A stretch of 50,000 bases of DNA from NCBI GenBank assembly GCA_034096865.1, contig JAWQFJ010005765.1:70001-120000 (forward strand), in the 5' to 3' direction. This stretch comes from Theodoxus fluviatilis (lineage: Eukaryota; Mollusca; Gastropoda; Cycloneritida; Neritidae). Below the pieces are notes generated by a model that was given only the letters and a program-made list of their open reading frames with translations, was not told where the DNA came from and did no database searches. Positions 33,345 through 45,735 of this stretch are shown here, one piece after another. How positions within the stretch are numbered: the first letter of the stretch is position 1; each line of letters begins with the position of its first letter. Made by a program: the position numbers and the translations under genes.

Positions 33345-33455
33345 CCCCCCTCACCCATACCCCCCCCCTCACCCCTACCCCCCCTCACCCCTACCCCCCC
33401 TCACCCCTACCCCCCCCCTCACCCCTACCCCCCCCCCTCACCTCTACCCCTCCCC
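33345..33455. repeat. C-rich minisatellite, (TCACCCCTACCCCCC)n
   Basis: About 110 bp of TCACCCCTACC plus poly-C of variable length, 5-6 copies. The poly-C length variation is typical of a slippage-prone tract. Confidence 0.9.
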
Positions 33456-33473
33456 CTTCTGATAACTTGGGCC

Positions 33474-33475
33474 CC

Positions 33476-33509
<34 letters not shown>
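33474..33509. repeat. (GT)n and (GA)n microsatellite at a LINE 3' end
   Basis: (GT)n at 33474-33493, then (GA)n at 33494-33509. The (GA)n, which is (TC)n on the minus strand, directly follows the tail of the minus-strand LINE at 33510-34719. Confidence 0.95.
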
Positions 33510-34716
33510 TTGATTCTTTGATTGATTCTTTATTTATCAAGGATGAAATTTTAGGCATTTCTGCCTATCTTACAAATTGTCCTTGCTCATAAAGAACTGA
33601 AAACACTGATAATTAAGACACAAAATACACAGTAGCTAATCCATGTACAACAATTGGTAAGGTATATGAAGAATACGATCAACAATGACAAATATTTTAG
33701 TAGATGCCTTTGACAACTGTCAGCTCAGTGAGTCTTGAAGATCAAGCAATACATGTCATATGTACAGGCGACAGAAGTGAAATCATCTGAATAGATAATC
33801 ACGTATGGATGCTTTAAAAGACTTCATGGAAGTATTGTTCCTTAGGTGCAATGGGAGTGTATTCCATATCATAATACCTGAATATGTAATACTGCCTTTG
33901 AAAATATCTACTCTAGGTTGTGGTAGAATGAAAGTGTTGCGAGATAGTGAGTGGCTTGTTTGGGGACGAATGAAGAGATCAGTAAGATACTTCGGTGCTT
34001 GTGAATGAGCAATTTTGTGCATAAGGATGCATTTATTGAGGACGAGGTGTTTTTGGAAGGGTAGTAAGCCAAGATTTTTTATCTTTTCATTCGTAGACAA
34101 TGTTGAGTCGGAAATGATAAGCTTGGCAGCTCGTCTGTACAGTGATTTAATCTTGTTCAAGTGTACTGCCATAGAGCCATCCCACACAACAGATGCAAAA
34201 TTAATATGGGAATTTATGTGTGCGTGAAAAAACATTGTGCATGCATCGGTGGTGACAAAATGTTTCAGTTTGGAGAGAAGGAAAATGTTCTTAGCAATAG
34301 TTTTGCATAAGGAATTGACATGTTGTTCCCAAGTTAGTTGTTCATCAACAATTATGCCTAGCACTCTGTGTTGAGAAACTTGCTCAATGATTTCATTTTC
34401 TAGCATAAGGTTGATGGTTAGGGATTGTCGTTGACGTTTTTGTCTTGTAGTTAGGATCATGCACTTGGTTTTTGAGGGGTTTATGACCATTCTATTTGAT
34501 GAACACCATTTTTGTAAATCATCAAGGGTAACCTTCAGGGTGCACTGGATGGAATTTATGCTTCTGTCGCTTACGCTGATAATGGTGTCATCTGCAAACA
34601 TAGTGCATTTGATACTTTCATTTGATATACTCAATGGTAGATCATTGATATACAAGCTGAAGAGCAATGGACCTAAAATTGAGCCTTGTGGAACCCCTGA
34701 CTTTAGGAATCGTCTC

Positions 34717-34719
<3 letters not shown>
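33510..34719 (-). mobile_element. LINE, 3' half of reverse-transcriptase ORF (family B)
   Basis: The minus-strand frame begins at the (CT)n junction with FLKSGVPQGSILGPLLFSLY (RT block with the PQGSILGP signature), then MFADDTIISVS with the catalytic FADD. It continues through SNRMVINPSKTKCMIL and HRVLGIIVDEQLTWEQHV to IMIWNTLPLHLRNNTSMKSF and a stop at 33783. The C-terminal pattern fits CR1/L2/Rex-like LINEs. No stop or frameshift was seen in about 310 codons, so it is a recent insertion, but the endonuclease and first RT blocks are missing. The 3' UTR carries a hairpin TAGGCA-GAAA-TGCCTA, AAATAAAG and a tail of AATCAATCAAAGAATCAATC before (CT)n. Confidence 0.88.

Positions 34720-34797
<78 letters not shown>
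34720..34797. repeat. (GA)n microsatellite between two LINEs
   Basis: About 78 bp of perfect AG repeat, (CT)n on the minus strand. It separates the 5' break of LINE family B (left) from the 3' tail of LINE family A (right). Confidence 0.98.
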
Positions 34798-34802
<5 letters not shown>

Positions 34803-35720
34803 CGAACGAACGAACGAACGAACGAAAAGTTTATTTGATCAGGCCACCGGCCCATTTCAAAGGAGTTTACAGTATCTCGTAGCACAATTATATTACAATT
34901 TCAAATCAATTACAGTCCCGAGACAGTGTTACCAATAACTAGCTAATCAATGTAGAAACTGTCAGACTCGACAGAGTCTAGTACCTCGGATCTTCTCTTG
35001 AAAGCCTTCAGCAAGAAAACACTTAGATATACTGGTCTGACCACAGATGGACTCTCTGCTGAAAACAGGGTGACAAGATCATTCCGAGGGCTTCCTTCAA
35101 GATATACCATGATATATTGCTGACGAATATCAGATAAAGCAGGACATTCCAAAACAAAGTGAATTTCATCCTCATCTTTCTCTCTACATAATGGACAGAG
35201 GGTTTGTGATGGCCCAGAACTGTATCTGAATCTATGAGTAAACAAATCGCTAATACCCATACGAAAGCGCGCGTATACATTCTTGAATGCCTTCTTGTCA
35301 ATGGCATGCAGATAACATTCTGGCTTGAGTACATTTTTTATCTCCCTGTACAATACAAATCTACTACTTTCTTCTAGATTTGTTCGCCATTCCCGACGAA
35401 ACTTATTCACTAACTTTTCTTTTAGCATATTCAGAAATGAGCGCTCGTTTGCAACAGTTTGTCGATCCCATGCGTGTCCAAAATCATGTTCGATTAAAAT
35501 TTTCTTGATACCAGAAGACCATGATGAAACATGTCCGCTACGTTGCATCATCTCATATACTCGACGAGGAAGTCTGTATTCCTCCATACTCATGATTTTC
35601 AACCAGTATTTTACACACCTAATTATGGCATTCACATATAAAGGATAACGACCCGTCTCGCCATAAGCCATCATATTTGGGGTACGAGATGAAACATTCA
35701 AGAAATATTTCAAGGCTAAC
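34798..35720 (-). mobile_element. LINE, C-terminal part with CCHC knuckle (family A)
   Basis: The minus-strand frame runs from the (CT)n junction near 35720 to a stop at 34943. It reads ALKYFLNVSSRTPNMMAYGE, later RFRMGISDLFTHRFRYSSGP and a CCHC knuckle LCPLCREKDEDEIHFVLECP (CX2C-X8-H-X4-C), then LLKAFKRRSEVLDS. This is the C-terminal region of a LINE ORF2 distinct from family B. The 3' UTR ends with GGGCCGGTGGCCT (a small GGCC/GGCC hairpin), AAATAAAC and a (TTCG)n tail of about seven units at 34797-34826, next to (CT)n. The RT catalytic domain is missing by 5' truncation. No internal stop was seen. Confidence 0.85.
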
Positions 35721-35738
35721 AAGAGAGAGGGAGAGAGG

Positions 35739-35790
<52 letters not shown>
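35721..35790. repeat. (GA)n microsatellite at the LINE family A 5' break
   Basis: GAGAGGGAGAGA-type start, then about 45 bp of pure GA ending at 35790. It marks the 5' limit of the minus-strand LINE. Confidence 0.97.
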
Positions 35791-35792
<2 letters not shown>

Positions 35793-36205
35793 GTACACAT
35801 CTTTTATCGCTCTGTCCCCAACCTGCACATGTGTGTCATGAGCCCAGTGGAAAATCGCCTTATCAAACACAGACTATAAACATGACGAATTGGGAGCATG
35901 GGAAGTTTGAGGGACTGTGTTTTCGTCACTCACTGTCAGCCTTTCTGTACACCAGAGATAGCATGCTTTCATATCTTTGGCCTGATGGAATGGAAGTGGG
36001 CTCGGAAAGTCATCTTCAGTAGCGTCACACCTCAGTCAGTTTTTTTCTCTTTTTCTCGCTCTAATTCAGCATCGACATTTTTATGCTTCTGCTTCACGTA
36101 TTGATAGAACAGTGTGCGTTGGTTGAATTCTCTGGCAACTCTTGATTTTAGTGATGTACGAAGAATTTACTTCGGCACCATTTCTGTCGCAGTCTGTTAT
36201 ATGTG
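35791..36205. other. No gene seen
   Basis: Unique-looking sequence between two GA arrays. No exon or element was recognised. Confidence 0.5.
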
Positions 36206-36206
36206 T

Positions 36207-36213
36207 GTGAGAG

Positions 36214-36295
<82 letters not shown>

Positions 36296-36322
36296 AGAGA
36301 GAGATAGAGAGAGAGAGAGAGA
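36207..36322. repeat. (GA)n microsatellite
   Basis: About 115 bp of GA with a few ATGAGA interruptions. No retroelement end was recognised on either side, so it serves as an unoccupied comparison for the LINE-flanked GA arrays. Confidence 0.97.
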
Positions 36323-36674
36323 TGGGTGGGGATGGAGTTATTGCGATTCTATCTCTTCTTAAGTGAGTGCGTGTTTCTGCATACACAAGCACACAGTTTA
36401 CTGGAAGTGATACTATCGGTCATCCCTCATATTACTTGAGGATTTGTTTGCTTCGTTCCTAGCTCAAAAGTTGACAATGTGTCGAATCATGTCCAACCCT
36501 GCAGTGTTGGAATTGCACAGATCAAAACCAACCTCCCGCAATGATTTCTGGTGTAGGCCAGTTGTTGTTGCTGAAATGTTCATGACTAGGGTGTCTTTGA
36601 CTGTTAGAAGTTTGTTAGTCCTTTGATCTATCGTGATATTAGGTAGGGATTCAAGAATTGTCTTGTATGTGTTT

Positions 36675-36754
<80 letters not shown>

Positions 36755-36900
36755 ATGTTTGTGAGAGTGTGCATTTGTGTGTGTTTGGGCGTGTGCATGT
36801 GTACGTATTTATGCGCGTTCAGGCATGCGTGCATATGCACACCTGTGTGCATGTATGCATGCATGCGTGTGCATGTGTGAGTGTATTTGTGTCCATGCAT
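36675..36900. repeat. (GT)n microsatellite and TG-rich flank
   Basis: A pure GT run of about 60 bp (36682-36742), then GTGC/GTAT/CATG-rich alternating sequence to about 36900. No gene. Confidence 0.92.
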
Positions 36901-36938
36901 GTGTGAATAGGCAAAGATGTTAAATGAGTGCCTTAGAT

Positions 36939-37914
36939 ACAGGGTGACACAAAAAAAAGTATCATCACCTAAACTTGAATAACGTTTGAAATATTCCATT
37001 AATTCTTTTAATTTTTTCAATTCACCAAGAAGAAGCCTTACTCTGTGAGTGCACCAAAGTAGAACTTCGAGATGCCTTGGACCACTGAGCAAAATACATT
37101 TATAGTCGAGGCATATTTTCGGCTGAAGTCTATTCATGCAGCTCAGCTGCAATTCAGACAACGGTTCGAATGTCGGGAATTTCCTCTCCACAGGACGATC
37201 TACAGTTGGGTCAACAAGTTCAGAACCCATGGGACTGTGCTAAACCTAAATGGTAAAGACACTATCAGGCAATCACACTCTGGACGACCAAAATCATCAA
37301 GGACACCACCCAACGTTGCTGCAGTCAGAGACTCTGTTGGCCGCAGCCCAAGCAAGTCTGTGCGTTGTCGAAGTCAAGCTCTTGGAATCAACCGGGAGTC
37401 CGTGAGGAGAATTTTGATCTCAGAACTCCACTTGTATCCTTACAGAATACAGATTAAACAAAAGCTTACACCTAAAGACATGAGGAAGCGAGGGATGGCT
37501 ACGGCAGCGTTTCCCTGACCGACTGATCAGCCGCAGATGGGACCCAGAGTGGTCGCCGCATTCACCGGACTTGAACCCCCCCAGATTTTTATCTGTGGAG
37601 ATACCTAAAGGACAGGGTGTATGTAAACATCCCCCAGACCATCCCAGACCTGAAGGCAGCAATCACAGCAGCCATAAGAGCGATCCCAAGGGAGGAGTGT
37701 GAGAGGGTCCAAGTGTGTTTGCAGCACCAGGGAGCACACTTGGAGCACATTTTGGATCGCCAGTGACACAGAGAGTTTTTGAAGTACAGATGTGACACTT
37801 TAGGGATGTCTGCTACATACACTTGACCTAAGCTCACCAAAGTTGTGTGTAGATCTGAGTACAATTTAGAAAGTTATTCGAATTTTGGTGATGATACTTT
37901 TTTGTGTCACCCTT
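36939..37914 (+). mobile_element. Internally deleted Tc1/mariner-like DNA transposon
   Basis: Bounded by terminal inverted repeats. The left end AGGGTGACACAAAAAA, then GTATCATCACCTAAA, starts at 36941. The right end is TTTTGGTGATGATAC, then TTTTTTGTGTCACCCT, ending at 37913. Flanking TA dinucleotides are compatible with TA target duplication. A frame from ATG 37072 reads MPWTTEQNTFIVEAYFRLKS, then RTIYSWVNKFRTHGT and NRESVRRIL (helix-turn-helix DNA-binding half, DUF4817-like), and stops at 37518. In shifted frames the end of a transposase follows: RFPDRLISRRWDP and PPDFYLWRYLKDRVYVNIPQ, to TGA 37764-37766. Most of the catalytic domain between them is deleted and the frames no longer match, so no active enzyme can be made. 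It could be mobilised in trans. Confidence 0.85.
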
Positions 37915-38795
37915 ATCTTTACATACCGGTACCGCCAATTTTCAATCAAGAGCATTTGATATGTCTTGACCCCGTTACTTTTACTTCATTTTCAAACACT
38001 GTCGCCTCTGAAACACTCCATTTCTCTGTCTTATGCATTTGCTGTCGATATAACGCCTGTCCTTCAAGGTTGCCTGGAAACCTCTACGTGTTTTCTGAAT
38101 AATTATTCCCTGTGCAGTGGCAGAATTGACGATCAGCGTGTAGACTGAAAACACGAGAAGTGTCCTGTGAAGCGTGCCGTGACGACAGGTCATGTTGATC
38201 GTGCTTTGTCAAACAATATTCAGGTCTTACTCTTTTTTGTTGTTGAAAGCTAACCCTGTATACACAGATACAGGTGCCAAATGTAGCCAGTTTGACTATG
38301 GTTTGTGTTTTATTGCCAGATCTTTCATGCGCTTTTATTTGCCTGTTGCAGGGCAAGTTCTGGCACTCGTGTGTGCGTTCCCTCCTGTGTCTATCCAGAT
38401 CTACCCGGAAGTTGTTGCTTCATTTTTCAACGGTAACCTTTTTCTCTTGAATCATCTGAAACCGGAGCTACTGCTCTGTAGAGATTGCTCATGGGTGATG
38501 AATGGGAGACCAAAATACGAACCCTTCAGCGTGTCCGTCATCAACAAATAATTGTGGAATAGATGAATGCATTTATCAAACTGGCCCATAACATACGTAC
38601 ACTCAACTTTATTCGGAAACTTTAAGATTAGTTCATCAGCAGGTCAAAATGCTTAACTATTTTTTCTGTCTTGCTCGTCGTATTTCATCCCCTTTAATTA
38701 GCATGCGAGAATATGTTAAAAGATAAGCGTTGATCTCATGGCATAACATGTGGTGTAAGGAACGACATGAATCGAATCATATAATGCTGCTGCTG
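37915..38795. other. No gene seen
   Basis: AT-rich sequence right of the mariner-like element. No supported exon, RNA gene or repeat. Confidence 0.5.
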
Positions 38796-38799
38796 CTGC

Positions 38800-38992
<193 letters not shown>

Positions 38993-39096
38993 AATACATA
39001 GCCTACAAAAGCTGATAGGCCGTCTGGGTTGGTTTGGAACATTTTCTTTCATATTTATTACTTATTCAAACAATAGGGAAAATGTATTTGCCTCCT

Positions 39097-39750
39097 CCCC
39101 ATGCTTCTGCTCCTCCTCCTCCTCCTCCTCCTGCTCCTCCTCCTCCTGCTCCTCTTCCTCCTGCTCCTATTCCTCCTGCTCCTCTTTCTCCTGCTCCTCC
39201 TCCTCCTCCTCCTCCTCCTCTTCCTCCTGCTCCTGCTCCTCCTGCTCCTCCTCCTGCTCCTCCTGCACATCTGCCTGCATCTCCTGCTCCTGCTCCTCCT
39301 GCTCCTGCTCCTCCTTCTCCTGCTCCTCTTCCTCCTGCTCCTCTTCCTCCTCCTCCTGCTCCTCCTCCTGCTCCTGCTCCTCCTCCTGCTCCTGCTCCTG
39401 CTCCTCCTCCTCCTCCTCCTCCTCCTCCACATCTGTCTGCACCTTCTCCTCCTCCTAATGTTTCTACTCCTCCTGCTCCTGCTCCTCCTGCTCCTCCTCC
39501 TGCACCTGCTCCTCCCTCGTGCTCGTCCTCCTCCTGCTCCTCCTCCTCCCGCTCCTCCTCCTGCTTCTCCTCCTGCTCCTCCTCCTGCTCCTCCTCCTTC
39601 TCCTGCTCCTCCTCCTCCTGTTGCTCCTCTTCCTTCTCCTCCTCCTGCTCCTGCTTTCCTTCTCCTCCTCCTCCTCCTCCTCCTGCTTTTGCTCCTCCTC
39701 CTGCTCTTCCTCTTCCTGCTGCTCCTGTTCCTCCTCCCTCCTCCTCTTCC

Positions 39751-39781
<31 letters not shown>

Positions 39782-39976
39782 TCTCCTCCTCCTCCTCCTC
39801 CTCCCTCTCCCTCCTCCCTCCTCCTTTCTCCATCTCCATCTCCTCCTTCTCCTCCTCCTCCATCTCCTCCTTCTCCTCCTCCTCCTCCTCGTCCTCCTCG
39901 TCCTCCTCCTCCTCCTCCTCCTCCTCCTCCTCCTCCTCCTCCTCCTCCTCCTCCTCCTCCTCCTCCTCCTCCTCCT
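39097..39976. repeat. 880-bp (CTC CTG)n trinucleotide array
   Basis: TCC/TCCTGC triplets with variants CTT, CAT and CTA over almost 900 bp, ending in a pure (CTC)n of about 80 bp. All frames on both strands stay open for long stretches because the period is three. No protein is proposed. It ends about 250 bp before the start of the zinc-finger frame at 40227. Confidence 0.97.
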
Positions 39977-40226
39977 TTACTGTGTGTAATTATTTTGTGT
40001 CAGCAAAGGACATTGCACTGCCAGGGTAGACCTACCAAAGTTTCTGTTCAGAGGAGATTCCGTGCCATTCATGAAAGCCTCAGCAGCGAACAAATCAGAC
40101 GGGAGGCTTCGATGACTTTTATGGGCACAACGATTTTTAAACCAATCACGTGATATCAGTACCAACGCCGTTCTCGGTTTTCCAACGTCCCCTCTGTGAC
40201 TCTTCTTTGCTGAAGAGGAAGGAAGC

Positions 40227-41537
40227 ATGCCAAGACAGACAAAAAGTGGGCAAAGAAAACAAACAGCTTGGATCTGGCTTTGCCACATTTGCGTAGAAGA
40301 GTTTCCTACAAACACTGACTACTCGAATCACATGCTGAATAATCATAAGAGCAGTTTCGTTTCCCCTGTGCACGTCACACAGGAAGTTGTAGATGAAGAT
40401 AGCACTTGTGCCGGGTCTGATGCTGAGGACCTTGACAGAGCTGTGACTGATGCGGTCAGAGACTCTGGGCAGGTAGGTCTACTCTGTCGCTTCTGCCACG
40501 CTTCCTTTATTCACGAGCGCCACCTGAATGTGCATCTGTTGACGGTGCACGCAGAGCGAGAGTGTTTCAAGTGTTACCAGACTTTTGATGGAGACGGTGA
40601 GTTGGACAGGCACGTGAAGGAGCAACATGGAGAGACAAGTTTGACTTTGAGTGACATGTCTTCAACAGGCCGCAAGAAGAACGACACCAAGAAAGAGTCA
40701 AAGAAAAAAAGATTGTCACAAGAGGAAGTACCATCCTACGAGGAATCAGTGTCTGTGAAAGATAACCAACTAAGAAGTAAACGAAAATCAATCGACAGCA
40801 AAAAGGACCACGAAAGTACAAAAAAACGAAATTCGTTTTCAGACCATAAACAAAATATGTTGATGGTTGAGGATTGCGTAGTTGTACTCGAGAAACTGCA
40901 CCCGTGCATGTATCAGAGTGCATGCTCAAGAAAAAGCGAGCAGAATTCTCGGGATCGTGACGACGGTGTGTCATCCCTACCAGATGTACAGCCTCAAACG
41001 AGCACTCAGCACCAAGTCAGGCATGGGGAACTTGGCCTTGACTGCTTCGGCGTCTCTGACTTCGAGGATGACACTGTGCATGGTGGAGAGAAAGAAATGG
41101 TGACGCTGCAATGGCCAGAGAGCGACAGTCTATAGAGAGACGGCGAGGGTGGACAGACAGACACCAAAGACATGCAGTGCATCACTTTGCCAGATCATTT
41201 TGATGGAAATTGGGACACAGGTTCCAGCTCATGGGTTGCAGACTACAACGAGACAATGGGAGCATCTTCAGCGTTCTTTCATTCTGACGTCAATGTTTCC
41301 TCTCCAGCCTCGTCCTCCGCGTCTCAAACCATGCATCTCTAAACTCTATTCTTTTTTACTCCACGGGCGATGAGAATAGCAAGGACGACTCGGCAGAAAC
41401 CCCTGACAGTCGGACTGTGGAAGATGGCTCCAGTAGTTCGGACAGGACCGGCCCCGAGCAGCCACGACTACTGGGGGACTTCAGCCCAGAGTCATGTCAT
41501 TCATACTCTACTGGTGGTTTATTCAATGAGGAGCAAC
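40227..41537 (+). pseudogene. Three-finger C2H2 zinc-finger frame, broken by stop and frameshift
   Basis: ATG 40227 opens 302 codons. Three C2H2 fingers (CX2C-X12-HX4H) are visible: LCHICVEEFPTNTDYSNHML (residues about 18-40), LCRFCHASFIHERHLNVHLL (about 85-109) and ECFKCYQTFDGDGELDRHVK (about 111-134). A Lys/Arg-rich nuclear-localisation-like stretch follows (KKNDTKKESKKKRL), then an acidic, disordered tail. TAG at 41133-41135 ends it. The same frame continues as DGEGGQTDTKDMQ to another stop at 41340, and a shifted frame then reads STGDENSKDDSAETPDSRTV and SSSSDRTGPEQPRLLGDFSP, ending at a textbook donor GTATGTAAG at 41538. The composition is continuous across both breaks, so this is either a recent pseudogene or a gene with sequencing errors. 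No orthologue was recognised. Likely role, if active: DNA-binding nuclear protein. Confidence 0.6.
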
Positions 41538-41734
41538 GTATGTAAGAATGAAAGCAAGTCACCCCTGGACTGCATGCCAAACAGCAAGGTCTTCAAGCAC
41601 ACCTTAACTTTTCTTTTGTCAGCAGAATAGGCACAACTCCATCTTCATCAAAGCCTTCCTCAGAGTGCTTTGGCTTCTACTGATTACGACAGCTTCTAAA
41701 TCCGAGGGGAGACATCCCCTGTAAATGAGTGTCT

Positions 41735-42062
41735 ACGTGATGATGATGATGATGTCTACTTGTATAGCGCACGTATCCATGCTGGCAGCATGCTCAAGGC
41801 GCTTAAGCCGATGTTGAGGCTGTCTCTCAGTGTGTAGTGTCTCAAGTCAATGAGACCAGTCTCCTGCTGCCAAGGGCGCTGGCACACTGTTTTCCACAAA
41901 GGAGAAAGTGTGCGTGCTGGGTGTTTTTACTGTGGCCGACACCCACCCGTCGAGGACATGAGCGTCAGGATCTTTATAGTGCGTGATTTTGATGTTGTGA
42001 ATGCGTATCACACACTAGACCTCGGTTTATTAAGGTCTCATCCGAAGGACGTGCTTTGATTC
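41735..42062 (-). mobile_element. SINE-like repeat with (CAT)n tail
   Basis: On the minus strand the block ends GCGCTTAAGCGCCTTGAGCA, then CGTGCGCTATACAAGTAGAC and (ATC)n. The TATAGCGC and AGCGCTT elements next to a trinucleotide tail are common at the 3' ends of metazoan SINEs. The start of the unit near 42062 has no clear tRNA-like promoter, so the family is unassigned. Confidence 0.5.
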
Positions 42063-43225
42063 TTCACAAGAACATGGCCAAGATGACACGATGGATGATG
42101 GATGTGAAAAAATAGATTCAAATGAAAACTTCCTCATGAATATGACAATGAGATAACGAGAATCCAGCAGCAACCAGTTGTGATGGTCATTTTGGAAGGG
42201 GAAAGGGTGCCAACAACATTTCGAGCACACTGCTTGTGAGGACAGTTTCGCTTATATTGAAAGGGAATGTGTGGAAGTAGGGGGAGGGGCACATCAACAT
42301 AAGTGAGGGTACAAAGAAGTGGTCTCTATGAATAATCACCTAAAGTGTCACAGTTTAAAGAGTTTCCATGAAACTAGTTCTTCCAGTCGTACACGAAACG
42401 GTAAAGCATTACTGGGATTGGAGATTGATAAATTTGATTTGGGGAAAAAAACCTAAACGAGTATTTTTAATAAGGATGACGATAACTTCGCTTCCACAAA
42501 AACTGTTCGGAACATAGAAACGCTGAAGAACATTAGCAAATGTTGCTCGGTTGATAATGACAATGAGGCTGCATTTAGTCAACAGTAGGGGAATGCTGCG
42601 CCAGAAAGCTCTACATGTAGATGCAGAGGCAGACGTCTTTATGTCAGGCCAGATGCCTGTGCTGCCTCGATGGTGATGAGACTTGCTCTGTAAGCTAGAC
42701 AAAGGCGATTGGTCCTCCCCAGGAGCGAGAAAAGAAGAATGGGATAGTTGACAGTAGTAGAAAAAATCTAGTGCTTGAGATATTCCAGACGTATGTGTGT
42801 GCAATGTTGATCATTGCATTCATTGAAAGGTTTCTTGGATCTTCAAATGGTGGCTTCCCGTTCATGAATGATAGTTGTTTGAAACTGCTTCTAGATAACT
42901 TCGTCTCACTTTTGGTTTTGTTTTGGTGACTTCTATTAACTTTGTCAGAACCAGTGTCAGTTACTCTGAAATTAACTCGTTCATTAATATTGTAAACATG
43001 TTTCCTACACTTTGGTCAGCATTTTCATTTTGTCCATTTTTGGCAGCAGAAATTGTTTACAGCTTCGAAAAACGGTGCTTGACAATTGCAATGAATGTAT
43101 ATTACTTCATTTTAGAGGGAAGAAGGGGACAGAGGAATTTGGAGTGGAATGGGGAGTTTTATCCAAGTTTTAACAAGATTGCCAGTTATCGGAATGGAAA
43201 CTTCATTTTGTTTTGCACCTCTCTA
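42063..43225. other. No gene seen
   Basis: No supported exon or element on either strand. The open stretch on the minus strand at 42409-42804 has no recognisable domain or splice context. Confidence 0.5.
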
Positions 43226-43368
43226 TGCATGTGTGTGTGTGCGTGCATGTGTGTGCATGCGTGTGCACGCGCATGCGTGTGTGTGTGTGCGCGCGTGTGT
43301 ATGTGTGTGCATGTGTACTTGTACGCGTGTGTACATGTATGTGTGTATGCGTCTCTCTCTCTCTCTCT
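43226..43368. repeat. TG-rich alternating tract ending in (CT)n
   Basis: GTGTGTGCGTGCATG-type alternating sequence from 43226 to 43350, then (TC)n at 43352-43368. The CT block is the left border of the single-ORF retroelement. Confidence 0.93.
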
Positions 43369-45225
<1,857 letters not shown>

Positions 45226-45227
45226 TT

Positions 45228-45312
45228 TACGCACACACGCACGCGCACACACACACATACACGCACACACACACACACAAACGCACACACAAATACACAC
45301 ACACGCATACAC
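45228..45312. repeat. (AC)n microsatellite
   Basis: ACACAC with CGCACAC and AATACAC interruptions over about 85 bp. Confidence 0.93.
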
Positions 45313-45604
45313 CTGATCACTGGTCCATTCTATCACTGTTTCACACCTGACGATGCACCCTGTGACAGAGGGATGGATCACAAGCGGGCACCGACATCGA
45401 CACGACTCCCTGTGGAGATTGTAACTCTGTGCTGGCTCGCCTCCGCACACACATTCCAAAACAAAACTACCCGCGACCTCGATTAGAATGAGCACAAGAG
45501 AGTTGTCTTCCGATGTCCCTTGTATTCACGGACAAAAACGAATAAGAATTGACAGCTCTAACTTGTAGGCTCAAGAGTGCTTATTGGGCACTAAACACAA
45601 AGGT

Positions 45605-45735
45605 GATGAATGGTGTTTTACGGCCTATCAGCCTTTGTAGGCTATGTAAGGCCATTAAGCACTAAAATCACTAGAACAATTTAGAGTAAACGTAAAATCA
45701 AGCATTGTGTCCCTAGTTATTCGCCTCTTACGAAT
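45605..45735. repeat. Dispersed repeat, copy 2 (partner at 14331)
   Basis: Begins GATGAATGGTGTTTTACGGC, then CCTATCAGCCTTTGTAGGCT and TGTAAGGCCA, and has TTATTCGCCTCTTACGAAT at about 45718. The same blocks occur in the same order and orientation at 14331-14460. The sequence diverges after the TACGAAT block. Confidence 0.6.

Noticed and set aside
39034..40153. Pro/Leu/Ser-rich frames of more than 300 codons over the triplet array
   Set aside because: A period-three repeat without stops keeps several frames open. No unique sequence within them looks coding.
42409..42804. 131-codon frame on the - strand
   Set aside because: No recognisable motif, no clear splice signals and no repeat partner. 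Likely chance.
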